A stretch of 64,000 nt of DNA from Salvelinus alpinus. Taxonomy: Eukaryota > Chordata > Actinopteri > Salmoniformes > Salmonidae. The stretch covers positions 17,948,072 to 18,012,071 of the forward strand of contig NC_092091.1 of assembly GCF_045679555.1 (NCBI RefSeq). The letters are read 5' to 3'. The notes beneath the pieces are model-generated. The model was not told where the DNA came from and did no database searches. It worked only from the letters and a program-made list of their open reading frames with translations. Shown here piece after piece: positions 1 to 11,056 of this stretch; positions within the stretch are counted from its first letter, which is position 1, and each line of letters begins with the position of its first letter. The position numbers and the translations under genes are program-made.

Positions 1-340
1 TACTTTATGAAGATGACCCTGACTCATAAAGGACCATTATTAACAGTGTTTGGAAACCACTCCCTCCATCTTTCTTTAAAGATTATGCCCTTAGATCTGT
101 GGACTCCAAGAGTAGACTATATGGGTGGGATAAGGGTTATGTTTCTGGTGAATTGGTGAATTCCATCATCGATGGGTGTAGGTGTGGCAAGGGTCATAAA
201 GAAGATGTCAGAAAGGGTTCAGTCAGTAAGCGGTCAGAGGTCACAGGTCAGTTGAAACACACATCCACATGTAACACAGACCAAACTGTTACTGTAGTTC
301 CTATGTTCAGTGGTGAGTCTGTAGTTCCTCTGTTCAGTGG
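1..340. other. No gene recognised
   Basis: This left-edge stretch has no recognisable coding or repeat signature apart from a short direct repeat near 296-342 (two copies of a block containing 'gttcagtggt'). It runs directly into the LINE that starts near 340. Confidence 0.4.
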
Positions 341-2637
341 TTCAGTTTCATGCATGTTAACATTAGAAGCCTCCTCCCTAAGTTTGTTTTATTCACTGCT
401 TTATCACACTACGCCAACCCGGATGTCCTAGCCGTGTCTGAATCCTGGCTTAGGAAGGCCATCAAAAATCCTGAAATTCCCATCCCTAACTATAACATTT
501 TCCGACAAGATAGAACTGCTAAAGGGGGCGGAGTTGCAATCTACTGCAGAGATAGCATACAGAGTTATGTCATACTATCCAGGTCTGTCCCCAAACAATT
601 CGAGCTTCTACTTTTAAAAATCCACCTTTCCAGAAACAAGTCTCTCACCATTGCCGCTTGTTATAGACCCCCTTCAGCCCCCAGCTGTGCCCTGGACACC
701 ATATGTGAATTGATCTCCCCCATCTATCTTCAGAGTTCGTACTGTTAGGTGACCTAAATTGGGACATGCTTAACACCCCGTCCGTCCTACAATCTAAGCT
801 AGATGTCCTCAATCTCACACAAATTATCAAGCAACCTGCCAGGTACAACCCTAAATCCGTAACCATGGGCATCCTCTTAGATATCATCCTGATCAACTTG
901 CCCTCTGCTGTCTTCAACCAGGATCTCAGCGATCACTGCCTCATTGCCTGCATGCGTAATGGGTCCGCGGTTAAACGACCACCCCTCCTCACTGTCAAAC
1001 ACTCCCTTAAAACACTTCCTAAAACCTAAAACACAGCGAGCAGGCCTTTCTAATCGACTTGGCCCGGGTATCCTGGAAGGATGTTGACCTCATCCCGTTA
1101 GTAGAAGATGCCTGGTTGCTCTTCAAAAGTGCTTTCCTCACCATCTTAAATAAGCATGTCCCATTCAAATGTAGAACAGATATAGCCCTTGGTTCACCCC
1201 AGACCTGACTGCCCTTGACCAGCACAAAAACATCCTGTGGAATTCTGCATTAGCATCAAATAGCCCCCGCGATATGCAACTTTTCAGGGAAGTCAGGAAC
1301 CAATATACTCAGTCAGTTAGGAAAGCTAAGACTAGCTTTTTCAAACAGAAATGTGGATCCTATAGCCCTAATTCCAAAAAGTTTTGGGACACTGTAAAGT
1401 CCATGGAGAATAAGAGCACCTCCTCCCAGCTGCCACTGCACTGAGGATAGGAAACACTGTCACCACCGATAAATCTACGATAATCGATAGTTTCAATAAG
1501 CATTTTTCTAGGGCTGGCCATGCTCACCACCTGGCTATCCCTACCCCGGCCAACATCTCAGCACCACCTGCAGCAACTTGCCCAAGCCCCCCCCCACCCC
1601 CCCTGCTTCTCCTTCACCCAAATCCAGACAGCTGATGATTCTGAAAGAGCTGCAAAATCAGGAATACCTACAAAGCACCCTGGGCGAGACAATCTGGACC
1701 CTCTCTTTCTAACATTATCCTCCAAAATTGTTGCAACCCCTGTTACTAGTCTATTCAACCTCTCTTTCGTATCTTCTGCCATCCCCCTCTTCAAAGGGGA
1801 GACACTCTAGACCCAAACTGTTATAGACCTAAATCCATCCTGCCCTGCCTTTCTAAAATCTTCGAAAGCCAAGTTAACAAACAGATCACAGACCATTTAG
1901 AATCCCACCGTACCTTCTCCGCTATGCAATCTGGTTTCCGAGCTGGTCATGGGTGCACCTTAGCCACGCTCAAGGTCCTAAACGATATCATAACCATCAT
2001 CGATAAAAGACAGTACTGTGCAGCCGTATTCATCGACCTGGCCAAGGCTTTCTACTCTGTCAATCACATTCTTATCGGCAGACTCAATAGTTGTTCTTAA
2101 CTGACTTGCCTAGTTAAATAAAGGTAAAATAAATAGCCTTTCAAATGACTGCCTTGCCTGGTTCACCAACTACTTCTCAGACAGAGTTCAGTGTGTCAAA
2201 TCGGAGGGCCTGTTGTCCGGACCTCTGGCAGTCTCTATGGGGGTGCCACAGGGTTCAATTCTCGGGCCGACTCTTTTCTCTGTATATATCAATGATGTTA
2301 CTCTTGCTGCTGGTGATTCTCTGATCCACCTCTACGCAGACGACACTATTCTGTATACATCTGACCCTTCTTTGGACACTGTGCTAAGAAACCTCCAAAC
2401 GAGCTTCAACGCCATACAACACTCCTTCCGTGGCCTTCAACTGCTTTTAAATTCTAGTAAAACTAAGTGAATGCTCTTCAACCGATTGCTGCTGTCCCAT
2501 CCGACTTGCATCATTACACTGGACAGCTCTGACTTGGAATATGTGGACAACTACAAATACCTAGGTGTCTAGTTAGACTGTAAACTCTCCTTCCAGACTG
2601 ACATTAAGCTTCTCCAATCCAAAATGAAATCTAGAAT
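340..2637 (+). mobile_element. LINE copy A (L2/CR1-like): endonuclease and reverse transcriptase remnant
   Basis: This is a degraded non-LTR retrotransposon ORF. From about 350 the translation gives an AP-endonuclease-like domain, with 'VSESWLRK' followed by 'GGGVAIYCRD' and 'ACYRPPS'. It continues in other frames past 766-1029. The reverse transcriptase follows: motif 'GVPQGSILGP' at about 2240 and 'YADDTILYTS' at about 2333. Several frameshifts and stops break the frame. In motif A the first Asp ('FID') is kept, but the conserved second Asp of 'AFD' is Tyr (codon 2053-2055). A 41-bp SINE tail interrupts it at 2091 and a second LINE interrupts it at 2638. The 3' part resumes at 4139. Two further copies of the same family lie at 17440-19258 and 40150-41909. 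It cannot encode a working protein. Confidence 0.9.
2091..2131 (+). repeat. 41-bp SINE 3' tail inserted in LINE A
   Basis: The segment 'cttaactgacttgcctagtt' plus 'aaataaaggt' equals the 3' end of the SINE at 26045-26245. It is absent from the other LINE copies at this site. It is flanked by an exact 5-bp direct repeat, 'aatag', at 2086-2090 and 2132-2136. This looks like a strongly 5'-truncated retrotransposition event. Confidence 0.75.
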
Positions 2638-4134
2638 CAAATCAAATCAAATTTATTTATATAGCCCTTCGTACATCAGCTAATATCTCGAAGTGCTGTA
2701 CAACCCAGCCTAAAACCCCAAACAGCAAGCAATGCAGGTGTAGAAGCACGGTGGCTAGGAAAAACTCCCTAGAAAGGCCAAAACCTAGGAAGAAACCTAG
2801 AGAGGAACCAGGCTATGAGGGGTGGCCAGTCCTCTTCTGGCTGTGCCGGGTGGAGATTATAACAGAACATGGCCAAGATGTTCAAATGTTCATAAATGAC
2901 CAGCATGGTCAAATAATAATAATCACAGTAGTTATCGAGGGTGTAGCAAGTCAGCACCTCAGGAGTAAATGTCAGTTGGCTTTTCATAGCCGATCATTAA
3001 GAGTATCTCTACCGCTGCTGCGGTCTCTAGAGAGTTGAAAACAGCAGGTCTGGGACAGGTAGGACGTCCGGTGGACAGGTCAGGGTCCCATAGCCGCAGG
3101 CAGAACAGTTGAAACTGGAACAGCAGCAAGGCCAGGTGGACTGGGGACAGCAAGGAGTCATCATGCCCGGTAGTCCTGACGCATGGTCCTAGGGCTCAGG
3201 TCCTCCGAGAGAGAGAAAGAAAGAGAGAAGGAGAGAATTAGAGAGAGCATACTTGAATTCACACAGGACACCGGATAAGACAGGAGAAGTACTCCAGATA
3301 TAACAGACTGACCCTAGCCCCCCGACACATAAACTACTGCAGCATAAATACTGGAGGCTGAGACAGGAGGGGTCAGGAGACACTGTGGCCCCATCCGATG
3401 ATACCCCCGGACAGGGCCAAACAGGAAGGATATAACCCCACCCACTTTGCCAAAGCACAGCCCCCGCACCACTAGAGGGATATCTTCAACCACCAACTTA
3501 CAATCCTGAGACAAGGCCGAGTATAGCCCACAAAGATCTCCGCCACGGCACAAACCAAGCGGGGGCGCCAACCCAGACAGGAAGATCACATCAGTGACTC
3601 AACCCACTCAAGTGACGCACCCCACCTAGGGACGGCATGAAAGAGCACCAGTAAGCCAGTGACTCAGCCCCTGTAATAGGGTTAGAGGCAGAGAATCCCA
3701 GTGGAGAAAGGGGAACCGGCCAGGCAGAGACAGCAAGGGCGGTTCGTTGCTCCAGTGCCTTTCCGTTCACCTTCACACTCCTGGGCCAGACTACACTCCA
3801 TCATATGACCTACTGAAGAGATAAGTCTTCAGTAAAGATTTAAAGGTTGAGACCGAGTCTGCGTCTCTCACATGGGTAGGCAGACCATTCCATAAAAATT
3901 GAGATCTATAGGAGAAAGCCCTGCGTCCAGCTGTTTGCTTAGAAATTCTAGGGACAATTAGGAGGCTTGCGTCTTGTGACCATAGCGTACGTGTAGGTAT
4001 GTACGGCAGGACCAACTCGGAAAGGTAGGTAGGAGCAAGCCCATGTAACGCTTTGTAGGTTAACAGTAAAACCTTGAAATCAGTCCTTGCCTTAACAGGA
4101 AGCCAGTGTAGGGAAGCTAGCACTGGAGTAATAT
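2638..4134 (-). mobile_element. LINE copy B 3' fragment, nested antisense in LINE A
   Basis: Read on the minus strand, 4123-3791 encodes the C-terminal end of an L2-type LINE protein ('LHWLPVKARTDFKVLLLTYK', then 'PRISKQTAGRRAFSYRSQFL' and 'TFKSLLKTYLF'). A long 3' UTR follows down to 2640, where the element ends in a short (TTTGAT)n tail typical of L2/CR1 elements. It splits LINE A within the sequence that reads 'ctagaatcggcttcc' in the copy at 18346. A possible 4-bp target duplication, 'gaat', is at 2634-2637 and 4135-4138. It is 5'-truncated. Confidence 0.85.
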
Positions 4135-4138
4135 GAAT

Positions 4139-4457
4139 TGGCTTCCTATTTCACAACAAAGCCTCCTTCACTCATGCTGCCAAACATACCCTCGTAAAAC
4201 TGACTATCCTACCGATCCTTGACTTCGGCGATGTCATTTACAAAATAGCCTCCAACACTCTACCCGGCAAACTGGATGTAGTCTATCACAGTGCCATCTG
4301 TTTTGTCACCAAAGCCCCATATACTACCCACCACTGCGACCTGTATGCTCTCGTTGGCTGGCCCTCACTACATATGCGTCGCCAAACCCACTGACTCCAG
4401 GTCATCAATAAGTCTTTGCTAGGTAAAGCCCCATCTTATCTCAGCTCACTGGTCACC
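4139..4457 (+). mobile_element. LINE A 3' continuation
   Basis: This resumes LINE A after the nested element, matching the copy at 18356-18650: 'LTILPILDFGDVIYKIASNT', then 'KAPYTTHHCDLYALVGWPSL'. It breaks off at about 4457, just after 'ctcactggtcacc', without the normal 3' UTR. It then abuts an unrelated, oppositely oriented LINE. Confidence 0.85.
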
Positions 4458-5150
4458 TTTCTTGGTTAAAATCCCAGCTAAAATAAATGCGGCCTCAAGA
4501 TATGTGGTTTCCAGTTTCCATAAAGTCCAGTGTAGTTCCTTGAGGGCTGTTGTGGTATCGGCTTAAGGGGGAATGTACAGTTTCTGTATGTTATCACAAT
4601 CACACCATGAGTAGTTAGCCATTCTTCTTCCTGGAAAGTTCTTTACTCCTGTCTGCATGGACGGGAACAGTATATCCCGAGAGAGCCATGATTCCCTGAA
4701 ACAGAGTATGTTACAGTCCCTTATGTCTCTCTGGAAGGAGATACTTGCCCTGATCTCGTCGACTTACTTGTCCAGAGACTGAACATTAGCGAGTAATACA
4801 CTCGGAAGCGGTGGATGGTGTGCCCTCCTCCTGAGTCGGACTAGAAGTCCACTCCGAATACCTCTTCTCTTCCGGCAACGTCTTGGAGCAGCCTCTGGGA
4901 TAAGTTCAATTGCCCTGGGGGATACAAGTAAAGGATCCAATTCAGGAAAGTCGTATTCCTGGCCGTAATGCTGATGAGTTACCACCACTCTGATACCCAA
5001 AAGTTATTTCCGGCTGTATGTAATATTTTTTTAAACGTTCTGGGCTAATAATGTAAGAAATAACACACCAAAAAAACAAAATACAGCAAAGTTGCTTAGG
5101 AGCTAGAAGCAGAGCTGCCACTGTTTGCAGGCGTGCCAATATATCTTGCA
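4458..5150 (-). mobile_element. LINE copy C, 5' fragment (antisense)
   Basis: The minus-strand translation of 5000-4764 ends in 'LPSVLLANVQSLDK', the usual opening of an endonuclease domain in fish LINEs. Downstream on the minus strand are pieces resembling 'FQRDIRDCNILCF' and 'MANYSW'. This is a different LINE family from A. Frames are broken and only the 5' portion is present. Confidence 0.65.
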
Positions 5151-5499
5151 AACACCGGCTTCTCTGGCATTATCCCTTGAGTATCCACTCAGAGTTCAGT
5201 AGTCTAGTCCAGTTACTAGTTACTAGAGTTAATGATAGTCTAGTCCAGTTGTTAGAAGTGATTCAGTCCAAGCAGCTAAGAGCATGGTTTGATCTTCTCC
5301 AGGTTTCCCAATGAGCTCATGGTATCACAGTGTTGTAAACAGTGAGCAGAAACTGTGGACCAACTACACTGAATGGATAGACACTCAGTTTAGCTTTAGC
5401 ATAGCCTTTAGCATAGCCTTTAGCAATGCCTTGAGGGGAGAGTCGGTTAAGTTGAGCCCAAGGGGTAAGTTGAGCCACCCTTGTTTGTAGGAAGCCATA
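5151..5499. other. Spacer, no gene; short direct repeats
   Basis: No coding signal is seen. It holds short local repeats ('agtctagtccagtt' twice, 'tagcctttagca' tandem near 5400) and a motif 'ggggtaagttgagcca' near 5460. The last motif recurs near 7480 on the other side of a cluster of insertions. Confidence 0.4.
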
Positions 5500-6622
5500 C
5501 AGTGCATTCATAAAGTATTCAGACCCATTTATTCAGGACATTTAGAGACATTTAGAGACTCCTGTGTTGTCTTGGCTGTATGTTGACGGTCATTGTCCTG
5601 TTGGAAGTTGAACCTTCGCCCCAGTCTGAGGTCCTGAGCGCTCTGGAGAAGATTTTCATCAAGGATCTCTACTGACTAGTCTCCCAGTCCCTGCTGCTGA
5701 AAAACATACCCACAGCATGATGATGCTACCACCATGCTTCACCGTAGGGATGGTGCCAGGTTTCCTCCAGATGTGACGCTAGGCATTCAGGCCAAATAGT
5801 TCAATCTTGGTTTCATCAGACCAGAGAATCTTGTTTCTCATGGTCTGGGAGTTCTTTAGGTGCCTTTTGCAAAACTCCAAGCAGGATGTCATGTGTGTGG
5901 CTTCCATCTGGCCACTCTACCATAAAGGCCTGATTGGTGGAGTGCTGCAGAGATGGTTGTCCTTCTGGAAGGTTCTCCCATCTCCACAGAGGAACTCTGG
6001 AGCTCTGTCAGAGTGACCATCGGGTTGTTGGTCACCTCCCTGACCAAGGCCCTTCTCCTCCGAATGCTCAGTTTGGCGGGTGGCTAGCTCTAGGAATAGT
6101 CTTGGTGGGTCCAAACTTCTTCCATTTAAGAATGACAGAGGCCACAGTGTTCTTGGGAACCTTCAATGCTGCAGAAATGTTTTGGTACCCTTCCCCAGAT
6201 CTGTCTCAGAGCTCTAAGGACATTTCCTTAGACCTCATGGCTTGGTTTTTGCTCTGGCATGCACTGTCAACTGTGGGACCTTATATAGACAGGTGTGTGC
6301 CTTTCCAAATCATGTCCAATCAATTGATTTTACCACAGGTGGACTCCAATCAAGTTGTAGAAACATCTCAAGGATGGTCAATGGAAACATGGATGCACCT
6401 GAGCTCAATTTCGAGTCTCATAGCAAAGGGTCTGAATACTTATGTAAATAAGGTATTTCTGTTTTGTATTTTTAATACATTTTCAAAAAAAATGTTTTAA
6501 CTGCTTTGTCATTATGGGGTATTGTGTGTAGATTGATGAGGGACATTATTTATTTAATCAATTTTAGAATAAGGCTGTAATGTAACAACATTTGGAAAAA
6601 GGGAAGGGGTCCAAATGCACTG
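5500..6622 (-). mobile_element. Tc1-like transposon, degraded
   Basis: The terminal repeat begins 'cagtgcattcataaagtatt' and the right end closes with 'ccaaatgcactg'. TA dinucleotides flank both ends (5498-5499 and 6623-6624). Minus-strand fragments across 6240-5640 match a Tc1 transposase (HTH region, then 'RRTTISAA', 'GRVAR', '[11 protein letters not shown]', 'GCFSA'), with multiple frameshifts. Related copies lie at 25080-26380 and 42940-44130. It is non-functional. Confidence 0.85.
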
Positions 6623-6796
6623 TAAACAAAATTAATCATGTGACCAAATATTTAGGAAGAGGTCATAATTTCATGGAGTCTGTGGAGGAAGAAACCACAT
6701 TGAAAAAGTGATAAGAAAGTTAGGTCCAAAAAACTGATTTTCGCCAAGTCAAATTAATTTATTGTGTTAGAGGTTTGATGATGCTTGTATCTAAAC

Positions 6797-6954
6797 CAGT
6801 GGTTCCCAACCAGGGGTACTAGGACCCCTGGGGGTACTTGGCCTATCAGCTGGGTGTACTTGAGAAGACTCATGAGACCATAGACCTATTGGTAAAATGC
6901 ACATGAAGGGTACTTCAGGGATACTCCGGGCAGAGCCAAATTCAGTTGGTGGTG
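6797..6954. mobile_element. Short hAT-like MITE with 8-bp target duplication
   Basis: The element starts with 'cagtggttcccaacc', a typical hAT end, and is about 158 bp long. It is bracketed by an exact 8-bp direct repeat, 'atctaaac', at 6789-6796 and 6955-6962, the duplication length of hAT elements. The right terminus is only a weak inverted match. No coding capacity. Confidence 0.6.
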
Positions 6955-7092
6955 ATCTAAACCAAAGTAGATCATTTTAAGATAGTTCTATACATCAGTT
7001 GGGGTCTTTATAAACTTCAATATGAGGTCCTAAACCTAGCATGAAAGTTTATCCCTGTAGCTGTGTGAGCTAATATAGTTAAAAGGTTTGCT

Positions 7093-7472
7093 TTGGGGAA
7101 CGCCTCAAGGGCACTGCGTTCATCCACCTCTGGCCTGCTCGCCTCCCTACCTCTGAAGAAGTACAGTTCCCGCTCAGCCCAGTCAAAACTGTTCGCTGCT
7201 CTGGCACCCCAATGGTGGAACAAACTCCCTCACGACGCCAGGTCAGCGGAGTCAATCACCACCTTCCGGAGACACCTGAAACCCCACCTCTTTAAGGAAT
7301 ACCTAGGATAGGAGAAAGTAATCCTTCTAACCCCCCCCCCCCCCCTTTAAAAGAGTTAGATGCACTATTGTAAAGTGGTTGTTCCACTGGATATCATAAG
7401 GTGAATGCACCAATTTGTAAGTCGCTCTGGATAAGAGCGTCTGCTAAATGACTTAAATGTAATGTAAATGTA
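7093..7472 (+). mobile_element. LINE 3' end (Rex1/L2-like) with C-terminal peptide
   Basis: The frame 7093-7308 ends 'SAQSKLFAALAPQWWNKLPH' then 'TTFRRHLKPHLFKEYLG' and a stop, the usual C-terminus of Rex1/L2-type LINE proteins. It is followed by a poly-C run (about 7331-7346) and a 3' tail, 'aagtcgctctggataagagc' 'gtctgctaaatgac', ending in repeated 'aatgt'. The same tail is used by the SINE at 23880. It is 5'-truncated. Confidence 0.8.
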
Positions 7473-7644
7473 AGTTGAGCCTTGGGGTAAGTTGAGCCAA
7501 TGGCCATGGAGAAAATTTTGACAATGTTGTAGCCAATGGCAAGTTAAGCAAATTAAAGTGTTTTCTTACCAGGCGTAATGTAAGGCATTATTGCAGGGAT
7601 ATGAGGTAACAACAGGGCCTGGCCTATGTTAAAAGTGTAATAAA

Positions 7645-8120
7645 AAGTACAAAGTGTTTGTTTTTTACACCCCTTTTGCCCTCAGAACAGCCTCAATTCG
7701 TTGGGGCATGGACTCTACAAGGTGTCGAACGCGTTCCACAGGGATGCAGGCCCATGTTGACTTCGATGCTTCCCACAGTTGTGTCAAGTTGGCTGGTTGT
7801 CCAGGTGGTGGACCATTCTTGATACACACAGGAAACTGTTGAGCGTGAACAACCCAGGAGCGTTGAAGTTCTCGACACACTCAAACCGGTGTGCCTGGCA
7901 CCTACTACCATACCCCGTTCAAAGCCACTTAAGTATTTTGTCTTGACCTTTCATCTTCTGAATGGCACACACACAATCCAAGTCTCAATTCTCTCAAGGC
8001 TTAAAAATCCTTCTTTAACTTGTCTCCTCCCCTTCATCTACACTGATTGAAGTGGATTTAACAAGTTACATCAATAAGGGATCATAGCTTTGTCATGGAA
8101 ATCTTTTGTACACTCAGTGT
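7645..8120 (-). mobile_element. Tc1-like remnant with transposase C-terminus
   Basis: On the minus strand, 7880-7665 ends '[20 protein letters not shown]' 'GV' plus stop, which is the C-terminal end of a Tc1-like transposase. The right edge, 'ttttgtacactcagtgta', is a terminal-repeat end. The catalytic core is missing, so this is an internally deleted copy. Confidence 0.7.
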
Positions 8121-8213
8121 ATATAGATATCTATTTTATTAAAAAATACTATATTTCCCTTGACAGAGTGATGCTGAATGTAAAAAATGTCTCAATTTAC
8201 CCAAACACTCCAG

Positions 8214-8438
8214 TACACTGTAAAAGAAAAGCAAACGTAATCAATTGTTTAATCAGCATTATTCTGTGAGTTGAGTGGACTTCAAATGGGCAAGAATTGG
8301 AGCTAATGTGTTAAAGTTTGTTCACTCAACTGTATATTGGTTCAGCAATATTCCCAAATGTTGAGCAAACACAATCCTATTGCAGCTTCTTGCCTCACAA
8401 TTATACGTTGAATACTTTTTCATTCTTTTTACAGTGTA
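8214..8438. mobile_element. MITE with terminal inverted repeats
   Basis: The ends 'tacactgtaaaagaaaa' (8214) and 'ttctttttacagtgta' (to 8438) are inverted copies about 12-16 bp long enclosing about 200 bp of A/T-rich sequence. No open frame. TA at both ends suggests a Tc1/mariner-type derivative. Confidence 0.6.
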
Positions 8439-9539
8439 TGCCTTCTGCATACAGTATGCACAGATTGAACACATTTTCTGTTGTTGATCAAGCGGCTCCG
8501 CCTTTCACCCAGTTGCCACCATCAACAATACTATTTTGGCATGCATTGCCGGTCAAATCTTGGGAGCGTATCATATTGTGAGTTGAGTAAACTGTGTGTA
8601 GCATGTAGTTTATCGTTTGCGCAGCATTAACGTATCAGAGCTCTGGGTTTGATATACAGGAGCAGGTGCTGGATTGGCGTCTGTGGGAACTTTCCCCACT
8701 GCATCTCTGGTAGTGTAGCCTACTTCCAAAACAGCCCCACCAAAACAGTGACCCAGAGACAGTTGTTTAGCAGCCTTACACTCTAAAAACAAACGTGTTC
8801 TTTTTTAACCCGTTGCAAAGTAGAGTTAGATAACTGTTGAGTTTATTTAAGTAAACACAGTCCTTGTGTATTTCCTGTTGGAAACATGTTGAGTTGGTGT
8901 CTTTGCAGTGCTTGTTGAGGAAGCACAGGCAGCAGTGTTTTTGTAAGACATGGCTCCGTGTCTAAGGGTACACACGTGATTACTGTATATTAGATTTACC
9001 TGTTGTTTGTTTTGCTACAGCGTAGGACATCACAGCTAATCTAGACCCTGTTTGCCCTGTCCCTAAACATATTTCAGTAGAAACAAGTTAACCTCGCCAG
9101 ATTCATAATGGCAATAAAATACATTTTAGGTTTTGAGACGGAGGAGTTCTTAACTTACTCTAGGGTCAAGGACAGGGCTCCGAATATGTCACAATAAGGA
9201 TTTAAACTTCCTGAAATAACATATTTCCTTTCTGTCAGTAAATGTTATATAGGCTATCTATCCCTACATGTAGGCAGGACTGTTTTTGTAACATATGGTT
9301 CCTCACTCTAGTAGTAGTAATATTGCAAATACCTACCTTTTCCACCGGGTCATTTTAGGGGCAAGTGTTTGAAATAGGGCCATTCCTATCTACCAACATT
9401 GCTACATAATGGGCTGTCATTCATTACACATGACTACAGACTATGGCCTAGATTCAATCCGGAGCGTGGAAGATCCATGCTTTAGCTCAAACAAAATGTA
9501 TGTCTCCTCACCACCCTGTCTCCCTTCATGCCCCTGCAG
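8439..9539. other. Intron/upstream sequence before ppara exon; no exon recognised
   Basis: Nothing coding is recognised here. I looked for the PPAR hinge and zinc-finger exons here and further left and did not find them, so the intron before the 9540 exon extends beyond the left edge. The branch/pyrimidine region and acceptor ('cttcatgcccctgcag') are at 9525-9539. Confidence 0.5.
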
Positions 9540-9996
9540 CCATTTGTCATCCACGACATGGATACCCTTCAGCTGGCAGAGCAGACCCTCGTTGCCAAGA
9601 TGGTGGGCCCGGCTGGGGGCCATCTGCTGGAGAAGGAGGCTGAGGTACGCATCTTCCACTGCTGCCAGTGCACCTCCGTGGAGACGGTCACAGAGCTGAC
9701 TGAGTTCGCCAAGTCTGTCCCCGGCTTCTCCAGCCTGGACCTGAACGACCAGGTGACTCTGCTGAAGTATGGAGTGTACGAGGCGCTGTTCGCCCTGCTG
9801 GCCTCATGTATGAACAAGGACGGCCTCCTGGTGGCCTACGGATCGGGCTTTATCACCAGGGAGTTTCTCAAGAGTCTGAGGAGGCCCTTCAGTGACATGA
9901 TGGAACCCAAGTTCCAGTTCGCCATGAAGTTCAACGGGCTGGAGCTGGATGACAGTGACCTGGCCCTGTTTGTGGCCGCCATCATCTGCTGCGGAG
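9540..9996 (+). CDS. ppara: ppara, penultimate coding exon: ligand-binding domain
   Basis: This exon encodes most of the ligand-binding domain of a fatty-acid-activated nuclear receptor that dimerises with RXR and drives lipid oxidation genes. It opens at '[10 protein letters not shown]' after acceptor 'ccctgcag' and ends one base into an Asp codon at donor 'gcggag|gtaagag'. '[20 protein letters not shown]' identifies alpha rather than delta (which has 'YRCQCTTVETV'). The human alpha carboxylate-binding residues Ser280 and Tyr314 are present (fragment residues 46 and 80). A short insertion, '[15 protein letters not shown]', sits in the omega-loop region. An in-frame ATG at 9528 lies in the intron and is not a start. 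Frame is intact. Confidence 0.95.
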
Positions 9997-10205
9997 GTAA
10001 GAGAGAGAGAGAGGTAGAGGCTGGGATTGGGGGTTAATGACCACTAATTGGTAGTTACCACTAATTGGTAGTTAATTACTAGTGTTATTACTTATCTTCT
10101 TGATGGATTTGCTCTTCAGCTCTATGCCAATCATAATGTCTCTTCTTGGATTGGCATAATCCACCTTCTTTCTCTAATTTTGCTGTCCTCTTTCCTCTCC
10201 CTCAG

Positions 10206-10450
10206 ACCGTCCCGGCCTGGTGAACGTTGGCCACATTGAGCGCATGCAGGAGAACATTGTTCAGGTGCTGCGGCTCCACCTGCTGGCCAACCACCCAGAC
10301 GACACCTTCCTCTTCCCCAAGCTGCTGCAGAAACTGTCCGACCTCCGGCAGCTGGTCACCGAGCACGCTCAGTTGGTCCAGGAGATCAAGAAAACAGAGG
10401 ACATGTCGCTCCACCCCCTGCTGCAAGAGATCTACAGAGACATGTACTGA
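10206..10450 (+). CDS. ppara: ppara, last coding exon: helices 9-12 and AF-2
   Basis: The acceptor is 'ctctccctcag' (to 10205) and the first two bases complete the Asp codon begun in the previous exon. The protein reads '[20 protein letters not shown]', then '[20 protein letters not shown]', and ends '[13 protein letters not shown]' with TGA at 10448-10450. 'NVGHIE' is alpha-specific; PPAR delta has 'NVPRVE'. The AF-2 helix 'LLQEIY' and the ligand-contact His and Tyr (human 440 and 464) are kept, so ligand-dependent coactivator binding should be intact. The two exons together encode 233 residues. A salmonid paralogue cannot be distinguished here. Confidence 0.95.
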
Positions 10451-10890
10451 GATACTGAGCCCAGAGAGGAGGGTGGGGGCTGGGTCACACACCCACCTCA
10501 CCCTCCATTTTGGGGACATGTACTGAGTCTAGAAAGGAGGTTGCCCTCCATTTTGGGGACACATGCGTGAACAGTCTCTCTGAATAGTCCCACAATGAAA
10601 GGTTTGAACCACTGGACCCCCAGATGCAGGGTTGCTCATCTTTCAGACAGGACCGGACAGGACAATAGGACTATATTCTGGGCACCTGTAGTGGGGTCCA
10701 CTACTCCCACAGGAACCTATAGGGCCATATTACCTGTGTGGACGGGCAATGTGAAGCTGAATTGAGTGTCCTGTTCCAGTGTTTGTCCTAACTAGAGAAC
10801 ATGCATTGGGCTGGGTTTAGACACCTTTGGCCAACATCAGAAAGAAGTACACGGCTCAAATAATCAATTGCTTGTTTAGATAACAGTGGC

Positions 10891-11056
10891 TGTGTTTAGA
10901 CAGGCAGCCCAATTCTGATATTTTTTTCACTAATTGGTCTTTTGACTAATCAGATCAGCTCTGAAAAAGATCTGATATGAAAAGATCTGATGTGACTGGT
11001 CAAAAGACCAATTAGTGGGAAAAAGATCAGAATTGGGCTGCCTGTCTAAATGCAGC
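10891..11056. mobile_element. Hairpin MITE with long terminal inverted repeats
   Basis: The left arm, 'acaggcagcccaattctgat' with 'actaattggtcttttgac', is repeated as its reverse complement on the right ('gtcaaaagaccaattagtgg', then 'atcagaattgggctgcctgt'). The two arms are about 55-60 bp around a short centre. Non-coding. If transcribed within the ppara 3' UTR it would fold as a long hairpin. Confidence 0.75.

Noticed and set aside
5917-6500. 188-codon + frame and a 65-codon minus frame in the first Tc1 element
   Set aside because: They are out-of-frame readings of a decayed transposase gene.
9528-9539. ATG at 9528 as a start of a short PPAR-like protein
   Set aside because: It lies in the intron's 3' end; the acceptor 'ccctgcag' and comparison with PPAR alpha place the exon start at 9540.
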